DNA of 64,000 nt from Chondromyces crocatus (GTDB lineage: Bacteria; Myxococcota_A; Polyangia; Polyangiales; Polyangiaceae): the NCBI RefSeq assembly GCF_001189295.1, contig NZ_CP012159.1, positions 6,278,525 to 6,342,524 on the forward strand. The letters are read 5' to 3'. The notes beneath the pieces are model-generated. The model was not told where the DNA came from. It was given only the letters and a program-made list of their open reading frames with translations, and did not search any database. Positions 18,347-25,776 of the stretch are shown here, in pieces (the first letter of the stretch is position 1; each line of letters begins with the position of its first letter). The translations under genes and the position numbers were made by a program.

Positions 18347-19405
18347 CTATCCTGCCCCTTCCGCGAAGAACCTCTCGAACGGCATCGCGACGGGCGCATC
18401 GTCGAGCGCCACCGCCATCATCTGGCGCAAGAGCGGCAGCTCCCCCGGGCGAAGCTCCCCGCGTGCCTCGTGGGCCGCGAGCCCCTCGCGCATCACCGCG
18501 AGGATCTCCAGGCACTCGAGCGTCGCCCCTTCCATGCGCGCCACCGACGCCGCGACCCCGAGGCCCAGCCCCAGCCAGCGACCGAAGCGCCCGGTGCGCC
18601 CCCCGTTCATCGTCACATCCAGGTCCCCCACGCCGGGCAAACCGGTCACCGTCAGCGGGTCGCCCCCGAGCAGCGCCGTCACCCGCATCATCTCCCGGAT
18701 GGCCTGCGCGAAGACCGCCGACTCCCAGTTGTGCATCGCCACGCTGCCGGCCACCCCGCCTGCCTTCTCGTGCAGCCCCACCCCGAACGCGACCCCCATC
18801 GCGTAGGCGTTCTTCAGTGCCGCCGACACCTCCGCCCCGATCACGTCGGCGCAAGGAAACACATGGTAATACGGCCCGCGCAGCGCCTCGGCGAGTCGGG
18901 CCAGCGTGCCCGCGTCCCGCCCGGTCACCACCACGCACGTCGGCACCCGACGGGCCAGCTCCCCGGCGATGCAGGGCCCGGCGATCGCCGCCGGGAACAC
19001 CGTGTCCCGCACCGCCTCGGGCAGCCCGCGCTGCACCCTGTCGGGCAGCACGCCGAGGCGCCCCTCGCGAAGCTCCAGCCCCTTGGTGATCATCACGATG
19101 GGCAGCCCTGGCCGCGCGAAAGGCGCGAGCTGCGACGTCGCCCAGTCGATCCCTGCCGAGCTCACGCCGAGCGCGACGAGCTCCGCGCCTTCCATCGCGG
19201 CCGGGAGCGCCTCCGCCGGGTACGGGCGGATGGCTGCCGGCAGGTCGAGCTTCATCGTCGGATGGAAGTGCCCTGCCTGGAGACTCTCGATGATCGCCCC
19301 ATCGAGGTGGGTCCCCACGAGGCGCACCTCGTGCCCACGGTCGACGAGCGGCACGCAGAGCGCGCTGCCCATCATGCCCGCGCCGAGGACGGTGATGACG
19401 GCCAT
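18347..19405 (-). CDS. NAD(P)-dependent glycerol-3-phosphate dehydrogenase-like protein
   Basis: The protein has 352 aa from ATG. An N-terminal Rossmann motif (ITVLGAGMMGSAL) is followed by the GpsA features AGPCIAGELARR, ALKNAYAMGVAFGVG (catalytic Lys) and GLPGVGDLDVTMNGGRTGRFG. GpsA normally interconverts sn-glycerol-3-phosphate and dihydroxyacetone phosphate for phospholipid synthesis. This copy is coupled to an FGGY kinase rather than to lipid genes, and its substrate loop (EGATLECLEIL) may differ. It may be a paralogue acting on another phosphorylated polyol rather than the housekeeping enzyme. Confidence 0.8.
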   Translation of the reverse strand: MAVITVLGAGMMGSALCVPLVDRGHEVRLVGTHLDGAIIESLQAGHFHPTMKLDLPAAIRPYPAEALPAAMEGAELVALGVSSAGIDWATSQLAPFARPGLPIVMITKGLELREGRLGVLPDRVQRGLPEAVRDTVFPAAIAGPCIAGELARRVPTCVVVTGRDAGTLARLAEALRGPYYHVFPCADVIGAEVSAALKNAYAMGVAFGVGLHEKAGGVAGSVAMHNWESAVFAQAIREMMRVTALLGGDPLTVTGLPGVGDLDVTMNGGRTGRFGRWLGLGLGVAASVARMEGATLECLEILAVMREGLAAHEARGELRPGELPLLRQMMAVALDDAPVAMPFERFFAEGAG

Positions 19406-19549
19406 GGCGGGGACGTTAGCCTGCGTGCCGCTCGCTCCACCACCCCCCAAACATCCCCTGACGGTTCCATGACCAGGCCCCGTGCGCACCGCGCGCGTCC
19501 CCGTGCGGCCTCACGCCCGGACGCGCGGCTCAGGGCCAGAACGCTTGGC

Positions 19550-20095
19550 TCAGGGCCACGACTCGATGCCGCGGATGGTCGCCTCGGCCTCGTCTTCGAG
19601 GGGCGTGCCATCGTCGGTGAAGGACCTCGCCCACAGCCGCGCCCGACGGCCCACGTACGCCTCCACGTCACGGGACGCGAGGTACGCGACGATCCCCGAC
19701 GCCTCGCGGAAGGACCCCGCATCGAGCAGCACCGTCCACGCCTGGAGCCCCTGGGCCGACGTCATCGGAGCGCCGCTCTCGGCGTCTTCCACCCCGTAGG
19801 TCAGCAGCAGCTCGGGGCCACACGCGGTGCAGCGCACGCTCAGCCAGATGTGATACCCGCCCTGGGGTCCTGCGATGATCGCGATCGTGGCGTCGCGCTC
19901 CAGCGCCTCGAAGGCGCGATCGCCGCTGCCGACCTCGAAGTCCTCCACGTTCCGGGGTCCCTCGTCCCCGCCCAGCGCGCCTCCTGCATCCGCGGCGTCG
20001 GCCGCGCAGCCGAGCCCTCCCAGAGCACACACGAGCGGGACGAGGACCGAGAAGGGCGATGTGCGTTGAAGCCGACGAGACAGCGCGCGAACCAT
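19550..20095 (-). CDS. Small hypothetical lipoprotein
   Basis: The protein has 181 aa. It has an N-terminal signal with lipobox (VPLVCALGGLGC), an Ala/Gly/Asp linker, then a ~130-residue beta-rich domain with a CTAC pair and a final TIRGIESWP. The family is not recognised. It is probably an outer-leaflet lipoprotein of the myxobacterial envelope. Confidence 0.6.
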   Translation of the reverse strand: MVRALSRRLQRTSPFSVLVPLVCALGGLGCAADAADAGGALGGDEGPRNVEDFEVGSGDRAFEALERDATIAIIAGPQGGYHIWLSVRCTACGPELLLTYGVEDAESGAPMTSAQGLQAWTVLLDAGSFREASGIVAYLASRDVEAYVGRRARLWARSFTDDGTPLEDEAEATIRGIESWP

Positions 20096-20436
20096 GAAGT
20101 CGGACGAGGATCTCGGGGCTGACGTCCATCGTCAGCGCTTCGATGCCAGAGTCCTCGCAGAGCAGCGAGCATGCCAGAAAAGCCCTTCACCCGGGCGCGG
20201 TTCCTGGCGCCATCCCGCCGAGGCCTGGGCCGCCGCGTTGCCGTGGTGAGCGCGAGATCCCCGAGCCGAGCCGTGAAGCGCTCCTCACGCGGACCACGAC
20301 ACCGATGGCAGGCCGCAGGACCTCGGCCTCGGCGCGCCAGATGAACGCGCAAGGGGCTCGCGATGACCTGTACCTCGGCCTTGAAACTCCCTCGAGGTGT
20401 GGTCATCCTCGCTGGACCCGACCGAAGGACCACCGC

Positions 20437-20556
20437 ATGAACCAGCGCCTGCGCATCGCCCTCGTCCTGCTTGGCCTGCTCGCCATCCCCGCGGCGGCGT
20501 ACGCCTACGGTGAGCTGACGCTTCCCGACGAGCCCGCCTCGTCGTGCCATGGCTGA
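20437..20556 (+). CDS. Tiny secreted peptide (39 aa)
   Basis: An ATG preceded by GAAGGAC opens a 39-residue frame. It consists of a good signal peptide (RIALVLLGLLAIPAAAYA) and a ~16-residue mature part ending DEPASSCHG. Cleavage after AYA would release a short acidic peptide with one Cys. It could be a real peptide precursor or a truncated gene whose mature domain is lost. Nothing else in the frame supports a longer protein. Confidence 0.4.
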   Translation: MNQRLRIALVLLGLLAIPAAAYAYGELTLPDEPASSCHG

Positions 20557-20616
20557 GCTTTCGTGGTGGCGGCGACGGTCACGCCGCTCGCGCTCGGCGC
20601 ACCGCTGCCGCGTGGG

Positions 20617-20955
20617 TCACGAGGGCTGAGGTTCCGGGTCGGACGGGTCGGCGAAGAAGCCCGCGTCGAACGGATCAGGCCCGGAATCGAAGGGATTCCC
20701 GCCGGAGTCGAAGGGGCTGCCCCCCTCGAACGGATCGCTTGCGTCCTCGTACCCGGAGTCGAAGGGATCACCCGCGTCGAAGGGGTTGCCTCCATCAGGC
20801 CCGATGACGCCGCCATCCGGCCCGAGCACCGGACCGGGTGGGATCGGTTCGCAGCCCCAGAGGGTCGCCACGCCCAGCCCGAACAGCGCTCCCGCGAGCA
20901 CGCCCGCGCGGTACACGAGGGACTTCTTCGCGCCCAGCCTCTTCGTGCCTTGCAC
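20617..20955 (-). CDS. Lipoprotein with DPFD/NPFDSG repeats
   Basis: The protein has 112 aa from GTG 20955; GGGAGG stands seven bases upstream and decides the start. A lipoprotein signal (LAGALFGLGVATLWGC) is followed by a Pro/Gly stretch. The rest is made of short acidic units of the form (N/D)PFD(A/S)G: NPFDAG, DPFDSG, DPFEGG, SPFDSG, NPFDSG, DPFDAG. Acidic DPF-type repeats could bind cations or form a flexible spacer. No catalytic domain. It is convergent with the tiny secreted peptide gene. Confidence 0.6.
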   Translation of the reverse strand: MQGTKRLGAKKSLVYRAGVLAGALFGLGVATLWGCEPIPPGPVLGPDGGVIGPDGGNPFDAGDPFDSGYEDASDPFEGGSPFDSGGNPFDSGPDPFDAGFFADPSDPEPQPS

Positions 20956-21368
20956 CTCGTACCTCCCGTCCGCGTCTCCAGGTCGCCACCTGCGCTGTGT
21001 TCTCAGCCGTTTCGCAGCCCGGACTGCAACGCAACGATACCCCGCACACCCTAGCCCGCACCGGACACCCCTGCGAGGCAGGCATGGCCTGAATCCCGGG
21101 AGGCACGCTTCCTGGTTCGCCTTAGGCCATTCACCCACGCCCGGTGGAGCGGAGTCGACGCGATGACGACCGGTCGAGCGCACTCCGACGAGCAGCGCAC
21201 ACTGCTCGAAGCAGCGCACACTGCTCGGAGCAGCGCAGGCTGCTCGAAGCCGTGCGTGCTGCTCGAACGGGTGACGCGACGTCGATCGCGTGATCGCGTT
21301 CGCGTGACGCCACGTCGACGCCCTGCGAACCCGTATCGGGCGATGGAAGGGCCTGCTAGGACGCGGCC
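20956..21368. other. Intergenic region with short repeats
   Basis: No convincing gene lies in this ~410-bp gap between the divergent lipoprotein and patatin genes. It contains the four 19-bp repeats listed separately and presumably the promoters of both genes. GC content and codon pattern do not suggest coding. Confidence 0.5.
21191..21266. repeat. Four tandem 19-bp units with internal dyads
   Basis: Units start at 21191, 21210, 21229 and 21248 and follow AGCAGCGCACACTGCTCGA, with changes increasing toward the last unit. Each unit carries an inverted GAGCAG/CTGCTC pair, so the array can fold as serial small hairpins. It lies about 100 bp upstream of the patatin start, so an operator array is possible but unproven. 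Confidence 0.65.
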
Positions 21369-22331
21369 ATGAGCCAGGAGCCCTCGACCCCCACGCGTGC
21401 CTCGGCCACGAGCCAGGAGCCCTCGTCCCCTGCGCATGCCTCGGCGACATCGGCGGCGACGACAGCGTCGCCGGGGACGACGCCGACCGCGGCGCTGTTC
21501 GTGGAAGGCGGTGGCCTGCGAGGGGCGTTCAGCGCCGGTGTCCTCGCCGAGCTCTCCAGGCCCGGGGGACCGCACTTCGACGATGTCATCGCGGTGTCGT
21601 CGGGGGCGCCGACGGCGGCGTACATGGTGGCGGGGCAGATCGACGACGGCCTCCGCATCTGGGAGCGCCACACCCACGGCGCCCAGCTCATCTCCCCCTT
21701 CAACTGGCTGCGCGCCGCGCCGCTCATGAACATCGAGCGGCTCGTCGGTGTCTTCGAGCGGGTGGTGCCTCTCGACGCCGCCCGTCTCCGTGACGCCCGC
21801 TCACGTCTGTGGATCGTGGTCACCAACTGCCACACCGGGCGCGCCGAGTACGTGCGCGCCATGCCCGACAACACGCTCGGCCTCCTCCAGGCGACGATGG
21901 CCATCCCCATCGCGTACGGCAGGATCGTCCCCGTGGACGGCGTGCCGTACATCGACGGCGGCGTGGCCGACGCCATCCCCGCACGTCATGCGGTCTCGTT
22001 GAAGCGCGACCTCACCGTCGCCGTGCTCACCCGCCCTCGTGGTTACCGGCGGAGCGCTCGACCCGCCCTCACCTACGCCATGGGCCGGACGTACCCGGGC
22101 CACCCCGAGATCGGCCGTGCCCTCGCCACGCGCTGGAAGGCCTCGAACGACGCGCTGGACCTCATCGACGAGCTGGAGGATCGAGGTCGGATGGCCGTGA
22201 TCCGCCCCACCGGCCCACTGCCCGCCGGTCGGCTGAGCACGCGCAGGGAGGACATCGTGGCGACCATCGAGGCCGGGCGCGAGGCGGCGCGATCGTGGCT
22301 GCGGCGTGATGGGTACGTCACCGAGATGTGA
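21369..22331 (+). CDS. Patatin-like phospholipase
   Basis: The protein has 320 aa from ATG. After a ~40-residue Ser/Thr/Ala-rich N-terminus comes the patatin glycine-rich oxyanion motif (VEGGGLRGAFSAG). The nucleophile elbow VSSGAP follows; the first Gly of the usual GxSxG is replaced. The catalytic Asp lies in the DGG motif (YIDGGVADAIP). These Ser-Asp dyad enzymes cleave acyl ester bonds of membrane lipids. The length matches bacterial patatins of the YjjU/RssA type. No signal peptide, so it is cytoplasmic or delivered by another route. A tandem 31-bp repeat begins 15 bp after the stop. Confidence 0.85.
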   Translation: MSQEPSTPTRASATSQEPSSPAHASATSAATTASPGTTPTAALFVEGGGLRGAFSAGVLAELSRPGGPHFDDVIAVSSGAPTAAYMVAGQIDDGLRIWERHTHGAQLISPFNWLRAAPLMNIERLVGVFERVVPLDAARLRDARSRLWIVVTNCHTGRAEYVRAMPDNTLGLLQATMAIPIAYGRIVPVDGVPYIDGGVADAIPARHAVSLKRDLTVAVLTRPRGYRRSARPALTYAMGRTYPGHPEIGRALATRWKASNDALDLIDELEDRGRMAVIRPTGPLPAGRLSTRREDIVATIEAGREAARSWLRRDGYVTEM

Positions 22332-22345
22332 GTCAGGCCACCGGT

Positions 22346-22585
22346 GACACGCGTCCGGTGGGTCCAGAGGTTCGGCGACACGCGTCCGGTGGGTCCAGAG
22401 GTTCGGCTGCACGCGTCTGGTGGGTCCAGAGGTTCGGCTGCACGCGTCTGGTGGGTCCAGAGGTTCGGCTGCACGCGTCTGGTGGGTCCAGAGGTTCGGC
22501 TGCACGCGTCTGGTGGGTCCAGAGGTTCGGCTGCACGCGTCTGGTGGGTCCAGAGGTTCGGCTGCACGCGTCTGGTGGGTCCAGG
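22346..22585. repeat. 31-bp tandem repeat, about 7.7 copies
   Basis: Units begin every 31 bp at 22346, 22377, 22408, 22439, 22470, 22501, 22532 and 22563, the last one incomplete. The core reads ACGCGTCTGGTGGGTCCAGA, then GGTTCGGC and a two-base variable step. The first two units have GACACGCGTCC where later ones have TGCACGCGTCT; the others are identical. The unit length is not a multiple of three, so all frames stay open by accident. There are no spacers, so it is not a CRISPR array. Confidence 0.9.
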
Positions 22586-22991
22586 TCACCGTCCTTACAT
22601 GGTTCTTCTGTTGTCGACGGATCGGCCTCGTTGCTCTGGGCGACTCGCCTCCTCAACGAACGCCTGCATGGCTTCACAGATGGATGCATCGCGCCGCGGC
22701 GCATGCCAGCGCTCCAGCGTGCGGGAAGCAGCGCCTCGACGGGCGAGAGAGCGCGCTCCGGGTTGCGAGGGGCGAAAGGCTGCGTGCATTCCGACGCAGA
22801 ACGCCCGGCGTCGATGGCTGCCAGGGGCTGGGAGCGCCCTTGCGTGACGGGTGAGGCAGCTCCACGCTGGCGTGCATGGGTGGGGCAGACGAGGAGTCTT
22901 CCGCATCGGGTGATGCCACGCCGACCGAGAAGGACGCGGGGAAGCGCCGCCACGAGGTGACGCATGGCGCCGCCCCTCTCGGAGCCGCGGC
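22586..22991. other. Intergenic region without recognisable gene
   Basis: About 400 bp between the tandem repeat and the coiled-coil gene. I see no frame with good codon structure, no RNA gene and no insertion-sequence end. It should hold the promoter of the gene at 22992. Confidence 0.4.
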
Positions 22992-24047
22992 GTGAAACCC
23001 GTGCGGGCGCGCTCGGTCGACGCGGAGATCGACGCCCTTTACGGGCGCTCGCCGCATGCGTTCACGGCGTCGCGGAACGACCTGTCGGCGCGGCTGCGGC
23101 GCGAGGGCAAGCGGACCGAAGCCGCCGAGGTCCAGCGCTTGAAGCGACCAGGGCCCGTGGCGTTCGGCGTGAACCTGCTCTACCGGAAACGGCGGGACGA
23201 CCTTGAAGCGCTGCTCGACGCGGGGAATGCGGCGCGGGGGGCCCAGCTCGCCGCGCTCGAAGGCGAGGATGTGAAGGAACTGCGCGCGGCGCTGGATGCG
23301 CGCAACCGGGCCGTGAGCGACACCGCGCGGCTCACGGTGGAGCTGATGGCGGACGCCGAGGAGCCGCCGAGCGTGGCGGTGCAGGAGCGTCTGCGGAAGA
23401 CCCTCCAGGCCCTCGCGGACAGCCCGGATGCGCACGAGGTCCTCGCGGGCGGTCGGCTCGTGGAGGACGTGGAGCCGCCCGGGCTTTCGGTGCTGATGGG
23501 GCTCGAAGCGGGGCTGCCATCGCGTCGGGGACGGGCACCCGCGAAGGGACGCGCGCGCCAGGAGGCGAAGCGCGAGGCCGAGACGTCGAAGGCGCGGGCC
23601 GAGGCGGCGCGCAAGCAGGAGGCGGAGGCCGCGCGAGCGCGCGCACGGCAGGAGGCCGAGGCGGAACGGGCCGAGATCCGGTCGCGAGCCGAGCTGCAAC
23701 GGCAACGCGCCGGGCTCTCGAAGAAGCAGGCGGCGGCTGATCTCGCACGCCGGAAGGCGAGCGAGGCCGAAGCGGCGGTGAGCGTGGCCCGGCGGGACGT
23801 GGCGCGCGCCGAGCGTTCGGTGGAGAAGGCCAAGGCGAAGGTGGATGCAGCGGTGGAGCGCGCAGCGCTTGCCGAAGCGGCTGTACGCGAGGCGGAGGGG
23901 GCGGTCGCCAGCGCAAAGAAGGACCTCCACTCCCTCGAACGAGGCCGGCGTGGTGCGGGGAGCCCGCGAGGAGCGGGGAGTCCGCGTGGTGCGGGGGGCC
24001 AGCGTGGTGCAGGGAGCCGGCGCGCAGCGCGTGGGACGAGGGGGTAA
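22992..24047 (+). CDS. Coiled-coil hypothetical protein with repetitive C-terminus
   Basis: The protein has 351 aa from GTG. The N-terminal ~170 residues form a globular helical segment (VDAEIDALYGRSPHAFTASRNDL, in part). Residues ~185-320 form a long charged coiled coil rich in Ala, Glu, Arg and Lys. The last ~30 residues repeat RGAGSPRGAGSPRGAGGQRG. No signal peptide or enzyme motif. Structural or scaffold roles fit the shape only. A perfect 20-bp palindrome lies 26 bp after the stop. Confidence 0.65.
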   Translation: MKPVRARSVDAEIDALYGRSPHAFTASRNDLSARLRREGKRTEAAEVQRLKRPGPVAFGVNLLYRKRRDDLEALLDAGNAARGAQLAALEGEDVKELRAALDARNRAVSDTARLTVELMADAEEPPSVAVQERLRKTLQALADSPDAHEVLAGGRLVEDVEPPGLSVLMGLEAGLPSRRGRAPAKGRARQEAKREAETSKARAEAARKQEAEAARARARQEAEAERAEIRSRAELQRQRAGLSKKQAAADLARRKASEAEAAVSVARRDVARAERSVEKAKAKVDAAVERAALAEAAVREAEGAVASAKKDLHSLERGRRGAGSPRGAGSPRGAGGQRGAGSRRAARGTRG

Positions 24048-24073
24048 CAGGCGGCGGTCTCGGTGGGCGCCTC

Positions 24074-24093
24074 GTGTTACCCGCGGGTAACAC
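24074..24093. promoter_or_regulatory. Perfect 20-bp palindrome
   Basis: GTGTTACCCGCGGGTAACAC equals its own reverse complement. A further half-site GGTAACA occurs at about 24044. The dyad lies between a coiled-coil gene and a Cys-rich lipoprotein gene. It has no loop, which argues for a dimeric protein's operator over a terminator. Confidence 0.4.
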
Positions 24094-24235
24094 CGGGAGC
24101 TGGCAGGCCCGTTCCCGTCGAATCCCGAGCGGTGATGCGCGGCGATCCTGCTGGGCCGGCAGAGCGCAGACACCCCGGGGTCGGCGGCACGCTCGCGGGG
24201 TCGTACTGCACCTGGCGCAGGCGCGTGGACGTCGG

Positions 24236-24251
24236 TGGCACGCTCATCGCT
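24236..24251 (+). promoter_or_regulatory. Candidate sigma-54 (-24/-12) promoter
   Basis: TGGCACGCTCATCGCT has GG and GC separated by exactly ten bases, close to the consensus TGGCACG-N4-TTGC(A/T) with one change in the -12 box. It lies ~80 bp before the start of the lipoprotein gene at 24332. The gene after that encodes a sigma-54 activator, which makes the match more interesting. Single-site matches in GC-rich DNA can be chance. Confidence 0.35.
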
Positions 24252-24331
24252 AGCGTCCCGACCACGCGGCCTCTGCGTGATGCACCTGGGCGTCAGGCGG
24301 GGGTCGAGGTTCTCGCAAGGAGGGGTTGTCC

Positions 24332-25441
24332 ATGCACGTCACATCCAGCATCCGCACGGTGCTCGCCTCGTCTGCACTCGTCCTGCTGCTCGGCCAGCCA
24401 GCATGCGCACCGGAGAACACGAGCACGATCGAGGTCACCCCCCTACCCTCGGGGTTACCGGACGCGCGGAAGGGCGAGGTCCTCGTCGACGCGCAAGGGG
24501 CACTTCATTTTGCGTCACCGCAGGCGTTCTTCGACCAGATCGATGCCCTGAACGCGATGACGGCCGCGGAGATGGACGCGTGGGAAGACGGCATCGGCTT
24601 CGTGTCCGAGCGCCGTCGCTTCGAGGAGGTGATGGCCGAGGTGGCCGCTGCGGAGACCGAAGCAGAGGCGGACGCGATCCTGAGCGCACACCAGGATCTG
24701 ATCGAGGTGATCGGAGACGAAGCCCGCCCGAGGATCCAGGCGGGAGGTTACCGCTCGGTGGTCGGTCCCGACGGGGTGTTCCACGTGAACGGCGTCGTGC
24801 ACAAGGTGCTCCCGTCACGGGTGATCAGCGCCGAGGATGGGCGGATCGAGACGATCGAAGCCGCGCTCGCGGCGCCAGAAGCAGCCGCTGCGGGGGCCTT
24901 CGCCGGGGTGAACGTGGTGAGCTACGCGCGGGGCGTCGAGGACGATTCCAGCGCCGTGGCGCTGGGCTGCACCGATCGACGCGAGGCGTTCGCATCCACC
25001 TCCGACCGGAAGGTCGAGTTCACCCTGTCGACATCCCGGGAATACTGCGCGGGCTGCTGCGGTACCTACTACCACCGGGTTCGCGTCGATCTTCAGCTCG
25101 AGGGCTACAAGAAGAACTGGCTCGGGAAGTGGGTGTCGTACGACACGGCATACGAGCACCAGAACGTGGCGTTCAAGCTCGACGCGCCCAGGGTGACGGG
25201 GTTCAACGGCGTGTCGTCGAGCTTCTATTACGACAGCTACTCGGTCAGCATCCCCGCTGGCTCGTCGAACTGTGATGCAAAGACCTGGGGGATCTCGATG
25301 ATCGTCGGGGATCAGGTGCAGAATGCGTCGATCGACGAGCCGTACTTCACCCGCGTGAAGGGTCAGGGAAAGAGCCGCGGTACGGGGGCGGGAACGTGGG
25401 CGAACATCTGCTGCGGATACGCCGAGGGCTGCGGTTTTTGA
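24332..25441 (+). CDS. Cys-rich secreted lipoprotein, unknown function
   Basis: The protein has about 369 aa. AAGGAGG at 24317-24323 with an eight-base gap fixes the ATG at 24332. A signal and lipobox (VLLLGQPAC) are followed by an N-terminal helical domain (~40-150). A beta-rich C-terminal domain carries CCGTYYHRVRVDLQLEGYKKN and a terminal CCGYAEGC, so disulfides are likely. I do not recognise the family. It may be sigma-54 controlled (candidate site 24236) and precedes an FHA/sigma-54 activator on the same strand. Confidence 0.7.
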   Translation: MHVTSSIRTVLASSALVLLLGQPACAPENTSTIEVTPLPSGLPDARKGEVLVDAQGALHFASPQAFFDQIDALNAMTAAEMDAWEDGIGFVSERRRFEEVMAEVAAAETEAEADAILSAHQDLIEVIGDEARPRIQAGGYRSVVGPDGVFHVNGVVHKVLPSRVISAEDGRIETIEAALAAPEAAAAGAFAGVNVVSYARGVEDDSSAVALGCTDRREAFASTSDRKVEFTLSTSREYCAGCCGTYYHRVRVDLQLEGYKKNWLGKWVSYDTAYEHQNVAFKLDAPRVTGFNGVSSSFYYDSYSVSIPAGSSNCDAKTWGISMIVGDQVQNASIDEPYFTRVKGQGKSRGTGAGTWANICCGYAEGCGF

Positions 25442-25776
25442 CGCACACGGCAGGGGCGCGCGGCGTCGCTGCGCTCGGGACGCGGTTGTCCGTTCCTGGC
25501 GGGCACCTGCGTGCCATGCCGCCGTGAGCGTTCTCGTCGTGGGCGCTGCGCGCTCCGGGGCCCGCGGGTCGTCATAACGCCCGAGGCGCGTCGCCTGTCG
25601 ATGCGTCGCGCGTGCGTTTCTCGTGGTCCGTCGTGTCGGCGGGCGCGCATAATGATCCTCCTCGGATGCTTGCTGCACCAAGGGCAGCGGGCGCGGTGGC
25701 GCCACCGTGGCGCGTCGGATCCGGTGGCGAGCGTGGCGTGGCGGCCATGGCTCCGGGAGCGATCGAGTCCCTGTCG
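25442..25776. other. Leader region upstream of the sigma-54 activator
   Basis: About 335 bp with no convincing gene. Two in-frame alternative starts of the activator lie at its end (ATG 25747 and an upstream read-through), so part of it may be translated. A 12-bp palindrome GGTGGCGCCACC lies near 25694. Confidence 0.35.

Noticed and set aside
20143-20436. Upstream extension of the tiny-peptide frame
   Set aside because: The extension is Pro/Arg/His-rich with no start context; the signal peptide begins clearly at 20437.
22346-22585. 31-bp repeat as a CRISPR array
   Set aside because: Units are contiguous with no spacers and no cas gene nearby.
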